This document shows, piece after piece, positions 33,416 to 46,942 of a DNA stretch of 64,000 nt (its first letter is position 1; the number at the start of each line of letters is the position of its first letter). The position numbers were made by a program, and so were the translations under genes. Source of the DNA: Aplidium turbinatum (taxonomy: Eukaryota; Chordata; Ascidiacea; Aplousobranchia; Polyclinidae); the NCBI GenBank assembly GCA_918807975.1, contig OU964929.1:18741197-18805196 (forward strand), given 5' to 3'. The notes beneath the pieces are model-generated. The model made no database searches. It was given only the letters and a program-made list of their open reading frames with translations, and was not told the DNA's origin.

Positions 33416-34892
33416 CAGGGGCGCCGGAACGATTTTTGACTGGGGGGGCAAGATTACGAAAAAAGGGCACTTTTGTTTACTAAAAGGCCAATTTTTTTTC
33501 AAGTTTTAAGATAAGACATAGCGATAATGCTAATCTATCAGCTCACTATGTATTGAGTAATGATAGCCTACAAGTGTCCGGTATACAAAGAAGGGCATCA
33601 TGCTATTTTATAATGATGTAACCTACTGTCAAGCCTTAAAGCAGCCTGCGGCCATGGCCGCTAAGTAGTGCTTGAATGAACCGCCGGTGCTACCTCCTCA
33701 ATCGGCCAAGTTTGGCCGCCGGTCTCTCCTAGCCAATTATTTAATTTCGCAATACAATGATCGTGGATTAACTGTCGAAAACATGCAGTATCAAAGAGTG
33801 ACGCAAAGTTAGGTCAGCGCGTCATAATCGCCACTGTTGCATTGTGTGGGGAATATTTGTTATTGATGGAATATCCATCTGCGATCGCCAGCGCTGTAAG
33901 TCTTGTTTGTAATTCCCGACGTTTATTTTAACAAAGTCTTAATCCGAATTGCTAATTTACATCGGCTGGCAATATTGTCGTTTTTATGTCGATTCGATGT
34001 TGTCGGACATTGAACCGTTGTTAAAAAGGAGAACAAAGTTAGTTGACATCAATGGGGAAAACATTTTTTGATCATATTTTGCAAAAATTATGCTTCTTTT
34101 AGTAATGTCTTTTAGTAATGTACATCATTAAAATAGCTAAAACCTCAATTGCTAAGGCAACAGAATCAGATGTCAGTAGATGTAACAGAAAAAATATTTC
34201 GCACTTGCTAGTGCATCGTCAGTTCTGATAAAGGGCAGTTAAAGCCTACAAGTAATGTTTTAATCATTGAAATACTTATTTTATTACCTTGCCGTCATCG
34301 TCAACATATGTCGAACGTTGTTTTTCGTTGCTAAAAAGAATTCTAGGGGAGTAGCGAACTTTTATAAAATCAGCCACATTGGAGACACTCGTGCGAGTGT
34401 CGTTTGAATAGTACTGGATTACAATCCCGATAAAGCAGTTATTGCGTGGTGCAACGATTCTATTGTAGGACGTCGCCCAGGCCCAGACTTCAACAACGCT
34501 AAGTGATCAGTTTAGCATTGTTGCAAGTTTAATTCTATTTACTTGTGCTATCGTTATTTCTATTTTGTATTTTGGCCTCCAAGCACGCAGATTTGGCCGC
34601 CGAGAAGGAGCTCCCGGTAGGCCACGATGGCTGCCGAAAAAAAAAAGATTTAAGGCCTGTACTGTGTTGCAAAATTTTGTGCCGTAAATATTATTTTGAG
34701 GCAAAAATGAAAGGTTATAATTAGGCTAAAAACGAATAGCAGAAATTGTTATATTGCAAAATGTGCAGTAGCTTACATGACTTTAAAAGGGCACCATTGC
34801 CCCCCCCTGCCCCTCCATCTGCAGAAAATTTGAGGGCAGGGGGGGAATTCGCCCCCCCCTGCCCCCCCCCCCCCCCGCTTCCGGCGCCCCTG
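33416..34892. mobile_element. hAT-B, 1.48 kb non-autonomous hAT nested in hAT-A
   Basis: Perfect 14-bp ends CAGGGGCGCCGGAA / TTCCGGCGCCCCTG and a perfect 8-bp duplication GCTGTGCG (33408-33415, 34893-34900). The right end is preceded by long C runs (34800-34876). No transposase; the short frames inside are not convincing. Confidence 0.9.
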
Positions 34893-35997
34893 GCTGTGCG
34901 AATTAGTTCTTCCAAATGTTCATTTGTCAAGGTTGCACAATGTTTTGAATTTACAAAGTTATAAATTCTTGTAAAAATGAATAAATAAATTCTGGTGCTA
35001 CTGTAGCGATCCATTATTTCAACATATAAGGTTTCCTGCCTTTTACTAAAGTTTCTGTAATTTTCCATGCAACTGCTCTCAAAGAAAATAGAAAAAAGAG
35101 CGCACACAAGAAAATGGTTTGTTCGTCCTTTGATGAGAGCTCTATCACATCAAACCAGCTCGATTAGACAAAGAGCTCTCTATCAATTCAAATCGGACTA
35201 GCTCACATCAAACCAGTTCAATTAGACAAAGAGCTCTATCAAATCGGACTAGCTCACACCAAACCAGCTCAATTAGACAAAGAGCTCTATCAAATCGGAC
35301 TAGCTCACATCAACCAGCTCAGTTAGACCAGTTCAGCTCTCAGAAAAACATTAAAATGATTGTTTAATTAAAATGTAATAACTCGTGATCAGGGCCTGAT
35401 TAAGGCTGATGGGGGCCCGAGCCACAGCTAAGTTTAGGGGCCCCTGTTGGCAATCGCTTTCAAAGCAATGCCATGTAGTCTCAGCGAATGATGAAATATG
35501 GGCTAAAAAATAGTTCAAGCAAAACTATAACTTCATAAATATTAATTTAGCCAATTTACCTACAACTTTCTAACAGTATGAACACTTTTATACTTATTAC
35601 AAAAGTTATTGGATGAAAAATCTCTCTAACAGATTGGCAATTGAGCTCATTTCAATTTCATACAAGAAAACACTAGCAAAATATAGGCTACATTTGAATT
35701 TGAACTAGCAGAGTTTATTAATGGTTCCCTGAAACCAGTGCTGTGTTAAACCCTTTGTGGGCCCCGGGGCCAGAATAATTTTAGGCCCTCTTTCGTCAAG
35801 CAGACCTATAATATTGTGTATATGTTCACTGCATCGACATGGAAATGTGGTTCATTTCAATAGACTTTCTCACCAGTTTAGAAAACAACACAAGTGTAAG
35901 TAACCGCAAACACAGGTCTATCATTTCTTAGCTACATCTTTGCTCGGAATGAAAACCAAAAGTGTTAACAACTTCTAATACAAAAAAAAAATACTGG

Positions 35998-36183
35998 GGA
36001 GCTGGTACACAAGTCCCCCCTACCCTTGGCAACTCATGATAAAGAGGAATTGACCAAAACATGTGGATGGAAGTGTGCGAACAGTAAAGCAAAGGTAAAG
36101 TAGTTTCACCCTATATGTTTGGTTGATTCCTGTCTTTGTCATGAGTTGCCAAGGGGGGTGGGGGGGACTTGTATACCAGCTCC
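35998..36183. mobile_element. 186-bp MITE with 8-bp duplication, in hAT-D
   Basis: GGAGCTGGTACACAAGTCCC at the left is complemented by GGACTTGTATACCAGCTCC at the right; CTTGGCAACTCATGA inside is also complemented, so it can fold into one hairpin. AATACTGG flanks both sides (35990-35997, 36184-36191), a perfect 8-bp duplication. Ends starting GG with an 8-bp duplication suit a Merlin-type MITE. Confidence 0.85.
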
Positions 36184-36191
36184 AATACTGG

Positions 36192-37035
36192 CAATGGAAC
36201 ATTATCAGTCACGACGCGATCATACCATCGTACCACACAACATTTTGACTGTTTTAACTTTGCCCTGCTTTACCGCCCGGTACCGCGCAGATAAAATCTG
36301 GGGATAAAACCAAAGCTGTTGAAATTATTAATTTCCATTCAGATTTGGTCATCTGGTAACATTATTGTTTTTCACTATTTTTATGTTTTATCTGGCAACA
36401 TTACTTGTTCTGTCAACCAAGGTGAAAACATTGTGATTGTACGGTAATTTGTAAACAAAAGCAGTGTAAACGTTTTGAGGATCAGGTGTTCAATTATTTT
36501 CATTCAACATTATTTCATTCCAAGGCAAAGCTTTCATAATTTTATGTAGGCATTCAAGTTAATTAAAGTTTTTAGGGTATGGTAGCCTAGGTTAGTGGCA
36601 AGAATAAACAGGTCCCTTGTGTTAAGAATGATTTTTATTTTGTACCGTACAGCATGTGATATGCCAGGCTTAAAGTTATAAGGTATTTGAAGATAAGAGC
36701 AATTTTATGTGCATATATTCAGAAAAAGTGAATACAGAAGAACGTTTCTGCTAAAAGTACAGGACAAGTTTTTCCCGCTCGCAACATCACTAGTCAAGGA
36801 TATTTATAATTATGGTATTGTAGGCTAAATGTTAAAATTGAAATGATAATTAAACTATCTTAAATGCTATTTTGCTTACAGCTAACAATTTTTTAAAACA
36901 AAACACTTTTATTGATGAAAAGAAATTGAATATGTGAATTCAAAAGGGCCCTCCAGTTTTTTTTTTTTATTTCACTATTTGTGCTTTCCAATTTCTTTCA
37001 ATGTCTTCTAAATGATACTTAAAGAAAAACAGCTA
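36192..37035. other. hAT-D internal DNA; no gene seen
   Basis: AT-rich DNA without domains, with a T-run near 36957-36968. Confidence 0.4.
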
Positions 37036-37259
37036 GATTTTTCGGTGCTCTTCCACAAGACGCCCTGTTGGTCAACCAGACAAAATGATGACGTCGCACA
37101 CATTGGAATGGACTATTATGAAGGAGGAGGTGCGGGGTGGAAATGCAATGAAACACACCAGAAGGAAATTGTCTCCCATTTATTGATTTGTTGTTCAATT
37201 TAATGAAATTTGCAATCGTTGAAAAGCACAAGCATAGATCTAACTAACTAAGTTAATAC

Positions 37260-40200
37260 CAAGTCCCAAAATACTACTAGCTCCATCTGGTGGCCACCTA
37301 AACTTGACCAAATTCAAACCATTATCAAAAGTTTATTTGCAATGATAAAAACATTAAACGACAACCAATTAAAAGAACATGTTACTGTTTATTGAAGTGC
37401 TAACTTTCATTTTTATATCTTATTCAATATGCGCGCAATCGTTGTTCGAAGACAGCCCCCAACGAAGCTTTTGCCCAATGCATTTCAATGGCGAATCGAT
37501 CGTCTTCCAGTTCACGCCCTGCCTGATCACGATTCTTCTTCTTGCGTTTGAGATCACGATAATTAATTGTCTCCCATTTATTCATTTCTTGCTCAATTTT
37601 AACAGATTTGCTATTGTTGAAAAGCACAAGCATAGATCTAACCAACTAAGTTATTACCAAGTCCCAAAATACTACTAGCTCCATCTGGTGGCCACTTAAA
37701 CTTGACCAAATTCAAACCATTATCAAAAGTTTATTTGCAATGATAAACACATTAAACGACAACCAATTAAAAGAACATGTTACTGTTTATTGAAGTGCTA
37801 ACTTTCATTTTTATATCTTATTCAATATGCGCGCAATCGTTGTTCGAAGACAGCCCCCCAACGAAGCTTTTGCCCAATGCATTTCAATGGCGAATCGATC
37901 GTCTTCCAGTTCACGCCCTGCATGTTCACGATAATTAATTGTCTCCCATTTATTCATTTCTTGCTCAATTTCAACAGATTTGCTATCGTTGAAAAGCACA
38001 AGCATAGATCTAACCAACTAAGTTAATACCAAGTCCCAAAATACTACTAGCTCCATCTGGTGGCCACCTAAACTTGACCAAATTCAAACCATTATCAAAA
38101 GTTTATTTGCAGTGATAAAAACATTAAACGACAACCAATTAAAAGAACATGTTACTGTTTATTGAAGTGCTAACTTTCATTTTTATATCTTATTCAATAT
38201 GCGCGCAATCGTTGTTCGAAGACAGCCCCCCAACGAAGCTTTTGCCCAATGCATTTCAATGGCGAATCGATCGTCTTCCAGTTCACGCCCTGCGTGATCA
38301 CGACAATTAATTGTCTCCCATTTATTCATTTCTTGCTCAATTTCAACAGCTTTGCTATCGTTGAAAAGCACAAGCATAGATCTAACCAACTAAGTTAATA
38401 CCAAGTCCCAAAAAACTACTAGCTCCATCTGGTGGCCACCTAAACTTAACCAAATTCAAACCATCATCAAAAGTTTATTTGCAATGATAAACACATTAAA
38501 CGACAACCAATTAAAAGAACATGTTACTGTTTATTGAAGGGCTAACTTTCATTTTTATACTTTATTTAATATATGAGCAATCGTTGTTCGAAGACAGCCC
38601 CCCAACGAAGCTTTTGCCCAATGCATTTCAATGGCGAATCGATCGTCTTCCAGTTCACGCCCTGCGTGATCACGACAATTAATTGTCTCCCATTTATTCA
38701 TTTCTTGCTCAATTTCAACAGATTTGCTATCGTTGAAAAGCACAAGCATAGATCTAACCAACTAAGTTAATACCAAGTCCCAAAATAGTACTAACTCCAT
38801 CTGGTGGCCACCTAAACTTGACCAAATTCAAACCATTATCAAAAGTTTATTTGCAATGATAAACACATTAAACGACAACCAATTAAAAGAACATGTTACT
38901 GTTTATTGAAGTGCTAACTTTCATTTTTATATCTTATTCAATATGCGCGCAATCGTTGTTCGAAGACAGCCCCCAACGAAGCTTTTGCCCAATGCATTTC
39001 AATGGCGAATCGATCGTCTTCCAGTTCACGCCCTGCCTGATCACGATTCTTCTTCTTGCGTTTGAGATCACGATAATTAATTGTCTCCCATTTATTCATT
39101 TCTTGCTCAATTTTAACAGATTTGCTATTGTTGAAAAGCACAAGCATAGATCTAACCAACTAAGTTATTACCAAGTCCCAAAATACTACTAGCTCCATCT
39201 GGTGGCCACTTAAACTTGACCAAATTCAAACCATTATCAAAAGTTTATTTGCAATGATAAACACATTAAACGACAACCAATTAAAAGAACATGTTACTGT
39301 TTATTGAAGTGCTAACTTTCATTTTTATATCTTATTCAATATGCGCGCAATCGTTGTTCGAAGACAGCCCCCCAACGAAGCTTTTGCCCAATGCATTTCA
39401 ATGGCGAATCGATCGTCTTCCAGTTCAAGCCCTGCATGTTCACGATAATTAATTGTCTCCCATTTATTCATTTGTTGCTCAATTTCAACAGATTTGCTAT
39501 CGTTGAAAAGCACAAGCATAGATCTAACCAACTAAGTTAATACCAAGTCCCAAAATACTACTAGCTCCATCTGGTGGCCACCTAAACTTGACCAAATTCA
39601 AACCATTATCAAAAGTTTATTTGCAGTGATAAAAACATTAAACGACAACCAATTAAAAGAACATGTTACTGTTTATTGAAGTGCTAACTTTCATTTTTAT
39701 ATCTTATTCAATATGCGCGCAATCGTTGTTCGAAGACAGCCCCCCAACGAAGCTTTTGCCCAATGCATTTCAATGGCGAATCGATCGTCTTCCAGTTCAC
39801 GCCCTGCGTGATCACGATAATTAATTGTCTCCCATTTATTCATTTGTTGCTCAATTTCAACAGATTTGCTATCGTTGAAAAGCACAAGCATAGATCTAAC
39901 CAACTAAGTTAATACCAAGTCCCAAAATACTACTAGCTCCATCTGGTGGCCACCTAAACTTGACCAAATTCAAACCATTATCAAAAGTTTATTTGCAATG
40001 ATAAAAACATTAAACGACAACCAATTAAAAGAACATGTTACTGTTTATTGAAGGGCTAACTTTCATTTTTATACCTTATTTAATATATGAGCAATCGTTG
40101 TTCGAAGACAGCCCCCCAACGAAGCTTTTGCCCAATGCATTTCAATGGCGAATCGATCGTCTTCCAGTTCACGCCCTGCGTGATCAATGGCGAATCGATC

Positions 40201-42990
40201 GTCTTCCAGTTCACGCCCTGCATGTTCACAATAATTAATTGTCTTCCATTTATTCATTTCTTGCACAATTTCAACAGATTTGCTATTGTTGAAAAAGCAC
40301 AAGCATTGATCTAACCAAATAAATTAATACCAAGTCCCAAAATACTACCAGCTCCATCTGGTGGCCACCTAAACTTGACCAAATTCAAACCATTATCAAA
40401 AGTTTATTTGCAATGATAAAAACATTAAACGACAGCCAATTAAAAGAACATGTTACTGTTTATTGAAGGGCTAACTTTCATTTTTATACCTTATTTAATA
40501 TATGAGCAATCGTTGTTCGAAGACAGCCCCCCAACGAAGCTTTTGCCCAATGCATTTCAATGGCGAATCGATCGTCTTCCAGTTCACGCCCTGCGTGATC
40601 AATGGCGAATCGATCGTCTTCCAGTTCAAGCCCTGCATGTTCACGATAATTAATTGTCTCCCATTTATTCATTTCTTGCTCAATATCAATAGATTTGCTA
40701 TCGTTGAAAAGCACAAGCATAGATCTAACCAACTAAATTAATACCAAGTCCCAAAATACTACTAGCTCCATCTGGTGGCCACCTAAACTTGACCAAATTC
40801 AAACCATTATCAAAAGTTTATTTGCAATGATAAAAACATTAAACGACAACCAATTAAAAGAACATGTTATTGTTTATTGAAGGGCTAACTTTCATTTTTA
40901 TATCTTATTCAATATGCGCGCAATCGTTGTTCGAAGACAGCCCCCCAACGAAGCTTTTGCCCAATGCATTTCAATGGCGAATCGATCGTCTTCCAGTTCA
41001 CGCCCTGCGTGATCACGATAATTAATTGTCTCCCATTTATTCATTTGTTGCTCAATTTCAACAGATTTGCTATCGTTGAAAAGCACAAGCATAGATCTAA
41101 CCAACTAAGTTAATACCAAGTCCCAAAATACTACTAGCCACATCTGGTGGCCACCTAAACTTGACCAAATTCAAACCATTATCAAAAGTTTATTTGCAAT
41201 GATAAAAACATTAAACGACAACCAATTAAAAGAATATGTTACTGTTTATTGAAGGGCTAACTTTCATTTTTATACCTTATTTAATATATGAGCAATCGTT
41301 GTTCGAAGACAGCCCCCCAACGAAGCTTTTGCCCAATGCATTTCAATGGCGAATCGATCGTCTTCCAGTTCACGCCCTGCGTGATCAATGGCGAATCGAT
41401 CGTCTTCCAGTTCACGCCCTGCGTGATCACGACAATTAATTGTCTCCCATTTATTCATTTCTTGCTCAATTTCAACAGCTTTGCTATCGTTGAAAAGCAC
41501 AAGCATAGATCTAACCAACTAAGTTAATACCAAGTCCCAAAAAACTACTAGCTCCATCTGGTGGCCACCTAAACTTGACCAAATTCAAACCATCATCAAA
41601 AGTTTATTTGCAATGATAAAAACATTAAACGACAACCAATTAAAAGAACATGTTACTGTTTATTGAAGGGCTAACTTTCATTTTTATACCTTATTTAATA
41701 TATGAGCAATCGTTGTTCGAAGACAGCCCCCCAACGAAGTTTTTGCCCAATGCATTTCAATGGCGAATCGATCGTCTTCCAGTTCACGCCCTGCGTGATC
41801 AATGGCGAATCAATCGTCTTCCAGTTCAAGCCCTGCATGTTCACGATAATTAATTGTCTCCCATTTATTCATTTCTTGCTCAATATCAATAGATTTGCTA
41901 TCGTTGAAAAGCACAAGCATAGATCTAACCAACTAAATTAATACCAAGTCCCAAAATACTACTAGCTCCATCTGGTGGCCACGTAAACTTGACCAAATTC
42001 AAACCATTATCAAAAGTTTATTTGCAATGATAAAAACATTAAACGACAACCAATTAAAAGAACATGTTATTGTTTATTGAAGGGCTAACTTTCATTTTTA
42101 TATCTTATTCAATATGCGCGCAATCGTTGTTCGAAGACAGCCCCCCAACGAAGCTTTTGCCCAATGCATTTCAATGGCGAATCGATCGTCTTCCAGTTCA
42201 CGCCCTGCGTGATCACGATAATTAATTATCTCCCATTTATTCATTTCTTGCTCAATTTCAACAGATTTGCTATCGTTGAAAAGCACAAGCATAGATCTAA
42301 CCAACTAAATTAATACCAAGTCCCAAAATACTACTAGCTCCATCTGGTGGCCACCTAAACTTGACCAAATTCAAACCATTATCAAAAGTTTATTTGCAAT
42401 GATAAAAACATTAAACGACAACCAATTAAAAGAACATGTTATTGTTTATTGAAGGGCTAACTTTCATTTTTATATCTTATTCAATATGCGCGCAATCGTT
42501 GTTCGAAGACAGCCCCCCAACGAAGCTTTTGCCCAATGCATTTCAATGGCGAATCGATCGTCTTCCAGTTCACGCCCTGCGTGATCACGATAATTAATTA
42601 TCTCCCATTTATTCATTTCTTGCTCAATTTCAACAGATTTGCTATCGTTGAAAAGCACAAGCATAGATCTAACCAACTAAATTAATACCAAGTCCCAAAA
42701 TACTACTAGCTCCATCTGGTGGCCACCTAAACTTGACCAAATTCAAACCATTATCAAAAGTTTATTTGCAATGATAAAAACATTAAATGACAACCAATTA
42801 AAAGAACATGTTACTGTTTATTGAAGGGTTAACTTTTATTTTTATATCTTATTTAATATATGAGCAATCGTTGTTCGAAGACAGCCCCCCAACGAAGCTT
42901 TTGCACAATGCATTTCAATGACAAATCGATCGTCTTTGTGGATTCACATTGCGTGATCGCGATGATTAATTGTCTCCCATTTATATTGAA
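37260..42990 (-). repeat. Left array: about 15 tandem units of 372 or 414 bp
   Basis: Spacing between equivalent points is 372 or 414 bp (371-387 in the leftmost units). The 414-bp form carries a 42-bp duplication of ATGGCGAATCGATCGTCTTC. A larger period of 1514 bp is visible: 37379-38892 is repeated from 38893. Each unit has CTCCATCTGGTGGCCACCTA and TTCGAAGACAGCCCCCCAAC. On the minus strand most units carry a 68-codon frame (82 in the long form) containing MNKWETINYRDHAGRELEDD and WAKASLGGCLRTT, ending at TAA about 17-20 bp before AATAAA. The leftmost unit opens into the terminal inverted repeat at about 37180. Confidence 0.95.
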
Positions 42991-43737
42991 AAAATGCTAA
43001 AGTCATAAAAAGGATTAGGATCAGGCACACAAATAGCCTAATTGGTGGTGTAATGGCTTGTCCGAATCAAGTAATGTAACAAACACTGATCAATAGGAAA
43101 GCGATGTGTGCTCTAGAGCGGTGTAGAACTTTGATCCTTTGTGAGGTCGTGGGAGAATTTTTGTCACTCGGCCCTCAGTCGACATCAACTGGAAAAGCTC
43201 GGTTGAGGAAGCAAGTGATGTCAGCTCCAAGTGCAGGAGCCAGAAAATTGTTCCTATTTGGATGGAGAAACCTCTGCAAATAATAAAAAGCAACAACAAC
43301 CAGCGAGACAGTGGGTGCGGATCCTTATGTTTTGTTCAATGCTTAGCCAAGAAATTTTTTCACAACAGATAGGCTAAGCCCAATAAACCTAGGCTTAAAT
43401 ATGGATCAAAGGAAAGTAGCCTAACGAAACCGTAATGAAATGACTTGGGCTTGCATTCTCGTGTTCTTTCATTACCACACGAAGTCATTTTCCCAAAGGC
43501 ATCCGTGTGTGTAAACAAAATGATTCATAGGTCCAAATTTTAAACGTTGACACACAAAAATCATGTTACAAACGTAAGTTAAAAAAATTATTTTGTTTCA
43601 TCTGACATTGCACTTTTGTTAGCCTAATTTGTTTGTTATAGAATAAATATCACAAAGTATGTGGGCAGCAACTCTTTTTTATCATTAGGTAGCCCTGAAA
43701 AGGGCTGTTTTTTTTTGGCAAATGGACGATGTGGCGG
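42991..43737. other. Spacer between the left array and the Merlin transposase
   Basis: The left array ends in a diverged partial unit (about 42830-42990, CAATGACAAATCGATCGTCT). The following 700 bp shows no coding domain; the minus frame 43090-43299 has none. Confidence 0.4.
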
Positions 43738-45742
43738 CTACAGTAAGGGGTAGGACTCCCTTATGGCGCATAGAACTTCAGGAAAATGTCGTCCCCGTGG
43801 AAACTGATGTCGCCACATAAATTCATCAAGATACCCAGGTATCATGTGCCTTGTGGTACCACCCATTCTTTTAAATTTCCGTTTACAATTCAGCCATAGG
43901 TTTTCAATGTGGCTCGTATGAACCCCTGTGGCCGAAACATAATGATGGTGATTGTTGAAGGTTTGGTGGCGATATCCAAGATCTAAAAAAATACGAAAGC
44001 AACTTTAAATAAATTTCAGCGTAAAATGCTTGCTGCAACGGTTTCCAAATAGAAATAACAAAAACATGTTAAATTGGTAAATTTATTTTTAATGGATGCA
44101 TAATTCTTTTGACATGAGCCATCGTGCTTTTTGAAAAGGAGCTGTGCAGTTAAGTGGCGAGGTCAGTTGATTGTTTTTTCTGCTCCCAAAGTAACTTTAA
44201 ATGGTTAACTGTTGTTAACAGTTTTTACACTATGAATAAGTTGTATCAAGTGGGACCTGGCATGACAGTTTAAGCCATATGGTTGGGTCTGATGCTATCA
44301 CAACAGAAAAGTACATATTGTACTGTGATATGTCTTCAGACAAGCTAAACACAAACTGGTGTTTGAATGACCAATGGGCTGTGCAAGCAATCACTTTTGG
44401 GACATATTCCTACGTTATTTTAAGGCTGAAAGGAATTTTTTTCACTTAAAAAGTATTTTTCACTAGGGATGTAGATAAGAGCTACTGCTTTATTTTGTAC
44501 AATCTTGAAAAGCCTTATTACACTACACTTTGCTATAGATCATGGCAAAAGTATATAGGCTACCTTTTTAGATTTTAATTCATTGAACCTTTAAAGTGTC
44601 TTATTTCATCATGTCTGAAAAGAAAAGCGGGTCTATTTATTGATGAAAACCAAGAAAACAAGTTCTGCTTCTTTTTTTCTTGAGTCTCTTTCATTCCATC
44701 ATACCCTTGACAATCAATTGATGTATCTAGCAAAGTGTCCCCTGGGACATAGCCCCTTGTCCCATTGATCATGTATGTAAGCAACCTATGGGACAGTTAT
44801 CTGACACTTTTTAATAATGAAAAAAAAAACAATAAAGAATATTAGCCTACAGTCATCACTGTTTTGATTTCATGTTATGAAACAATGACTAAACTTTGCA
44901 ATAAAATTGCTTTAGTTCATGATTTGCTTTAAAATAACGTTTATTAGAAATAATGTCATATTCGTCCCATAGGTGCCACATCTCCCCTACACATTTTTGC
45001 TCTCAGTACACCTAGTCTACACAAATGTTTAATCTACATGCACTTTATGTACTTCATCCAATCCATTTAATGTTTAACATAATCTACGTTAAGTGTTTAC
45101 ATGTTAGTGTATGTCATTTTAAAATAGAACTACAAGAAACACTCACTAGACAAGTTGGAGTATCCACCCCATTCATCGAAATGAATCTCTGTTCCTGGTG
45201 CGATGTGGCGTAGAATTTCTGCCTCCAGTGTAGCCCTGTCCCGCCGCGATACCATTACGATGAAGCATTCTCTAATAGCACAATTTTACTAGGGACATCT
45301 ACAGGCATTGAGAAGCAAAAGAACGTGCCCTAAGGAGGGTGGGTTAAATAAAAGTGTTGTCAAATATTCCTTCAAATCCCAAGCCCAAGTGATATTGCTC
45401 ACCTGCTCGAACGTAGTTGACTAGGCGTAGGTATAGTTGTTGTGCGTAAACATGCACATAATATATAACTTACTTTGTTGTGGTGTCAATCCCGCCAAAA
45501 ATCCACTGCTGTGGCACTGGGCGCCGTTGTTAATTTCCTCGTTTTCGTCTGGCCACCAAGGACTCATCGATAGCGACGATGTGGCCAGGTCCACCGATTT
45601 GATGCTGATTCCTCAACAAATCCTCCGAACAGATCTGTACGTTATCAACAAATGGCGAATATTCGTGTTCATCAATAGTGATGGTGTGGCCTGAAGCCAC
45701 ATAGTATGCTTTTCGTACAAGCACGAATATTTGTTGTTCCAA
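43738..45742 (-). pseudogene. Merlin transposase, three exons, decayed
   Basis: Read on the minus strand. Exon A (about 45742-45474): HQIGGPGHIVAIDESLVARR has the first catalytic Asp, followed after a shift by QQWIFGGIDTTTK and a GTAAGT donor. Exon B (45329-45147): RDRATLEAEILRHIAPGTEI then HFDEWGGYSNL, the second Asp, and a GTGAGT donor. Exon C (43982-43738): HHHYVSATGVHTSHIENLWL with the catalytic Glu, then IPGYLDEFMWRHQFPRG and stop TAG. These are the hallmarks of the Merlin / IS1595-ISXO2 family (DDE with a YLDEFMWR tail). Exon C is clean; exons A and B each need a frameshift to read through. No N-terminal region before exon A was recognised. Confidence 0.8.
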
Positions 45743-45799
45743 AACCGCTTCTGTTTGAATATTTTGCTTGGAGACCCAGGGCCTATGAGAGGGGGGTAC

Positions 45800-46940
45800 T
45801 GAGGGTACGGCGTACCCTTGAGGGCCCAGGCCTGTGATTGTTGGGAGGCCCGAAATTGTGATTTTATACTTTACGCGAAAAAATGATGGTTAAAACCACC
45901 CTAAACGACTAAATTCAAGCATAAAAGTTGTTATCCTTTAGTCCTGGGGGGCCCGTAATGTAGCAAAAGGGCCCGGAAAAGTAATTGAGTGCATTGCGCG
46001 CAAATTAGGGGCCCAAAGTGGTGATTTATTGTTTTACGTGCAAAAATGTTCCGTTTTAAAGCACCCAAAATTAAATCGTAAAAGTTGGTTTTTCTCCTGT
46101 TCGGGGGAGGAGGACATAGGGAAGCAAAAGCAGGGTTGAGAAACACCCGGGCTTTTTTTAAAAAGCTCGGGTGTTTTTGGGCTTTTTTGTGTTTTTTAAA
46201 AATTATTTGAAAAAGGTAGTTTCACGCTTATTTCACTTCAAAATGAATTTCGGAGTTGGAGCAAGAGCCGGAGTCAATACTTTCGGAGCAGGAACGGAAC
46301 CGAGTCAAAAAAAAGTAACTTCGTTCACCTCTGCTAGGCATGTGGTGAATACAAAAGTTAATGAAGAAAGCTTATTGGTCAGACGATTAATTTGATGATG
46401 TTTTGACAAGATGTTATGTTTGAGCCTTGGTAGAGAGCTTGACTTGTAGTACCAGATACATATAACACTCAGTAACGTTAGTGGATTTAACATTTTTATT
46501 AAACACACAAAAAAACAAGAAAAAAACTACTAAATCCAACGTTTTCGACACCAAATCATAGTGTTCTCATCAGGGTTGATTATAGGCTACATCTAAGAGA
46601 AATAAATGAAAAAATTTGAAAATTTTGCATTAAAGCTGTAAGCTACAAGCGACACCTCTCAACAGCACCGGCATCAACAACTGACACACGAATTCAATGC
46701 AGGATAGCCTACGCAAATTGGCGAGGGACAGATCACATGATAGGCTATATGCACAACACAAAACACTAAATAATAGTTTTATTGCAGCCTGATGCTATTA
46801 TTGCGCACAGATGACCAATTCTGCAGTAAAATGTTATATGGTGTGCAATTCGCCAAAGCAAAATCACGCGCTTTGCCAAAAACAAAGGGGGCCAGGAGTG
46901 AGAGGGGGGCCCGGAATGACTCTTCGTACCCCTACTGAAA
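45800..46940. mobile_element. Possible GC-rich insertion between the Merlin gene and the right array
   Basis: CTGAGGGTACGGCGTACCCT (about 45810) and the complement of ATGACTCTTCGTACCCCTAC (about 46917-46936) are weakly alike, both beside GGGCCC-rich DNA of hAT style. I see no convincing duplication. It encloses a hairpin at 46145-46190 (ACACCCGGGCTTTTTTTAAA and its complement) and a hammerhead motif. Frames here have no domains. Confidence 0.3.
46530..46580 (-). ncRNA. Hammerhead ribozyme motif of Penelope-like type
   Basis: Minus strand: CTGATGAG (complement of 46566-46573), a stem AACAC ... GTGT closed by a short loop, then CGAAAAC and GTTGG. CUGAUGA and GAAA are the conserved core of the hammerhead, and a very short stem III before the cleavage triplet is characteristic of the ribozymes carried by Penelope-like retroelements. 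Flanking stem I would be formed by neighbouring DNA. No Penelope reverse transcriptase is recognisable nearby, so this is a solo relic end. Confidence 0.6.
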
Positions 46941-46942
46941 AT

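Noticed and set aside
34721-35107. 128-codon minus-strand gene with Gly-rich centre
   Set aside because: The Gly-rich part is the C-run end of hAT-B and the rest mixes repeat X with a hAT-A transposase remnant.
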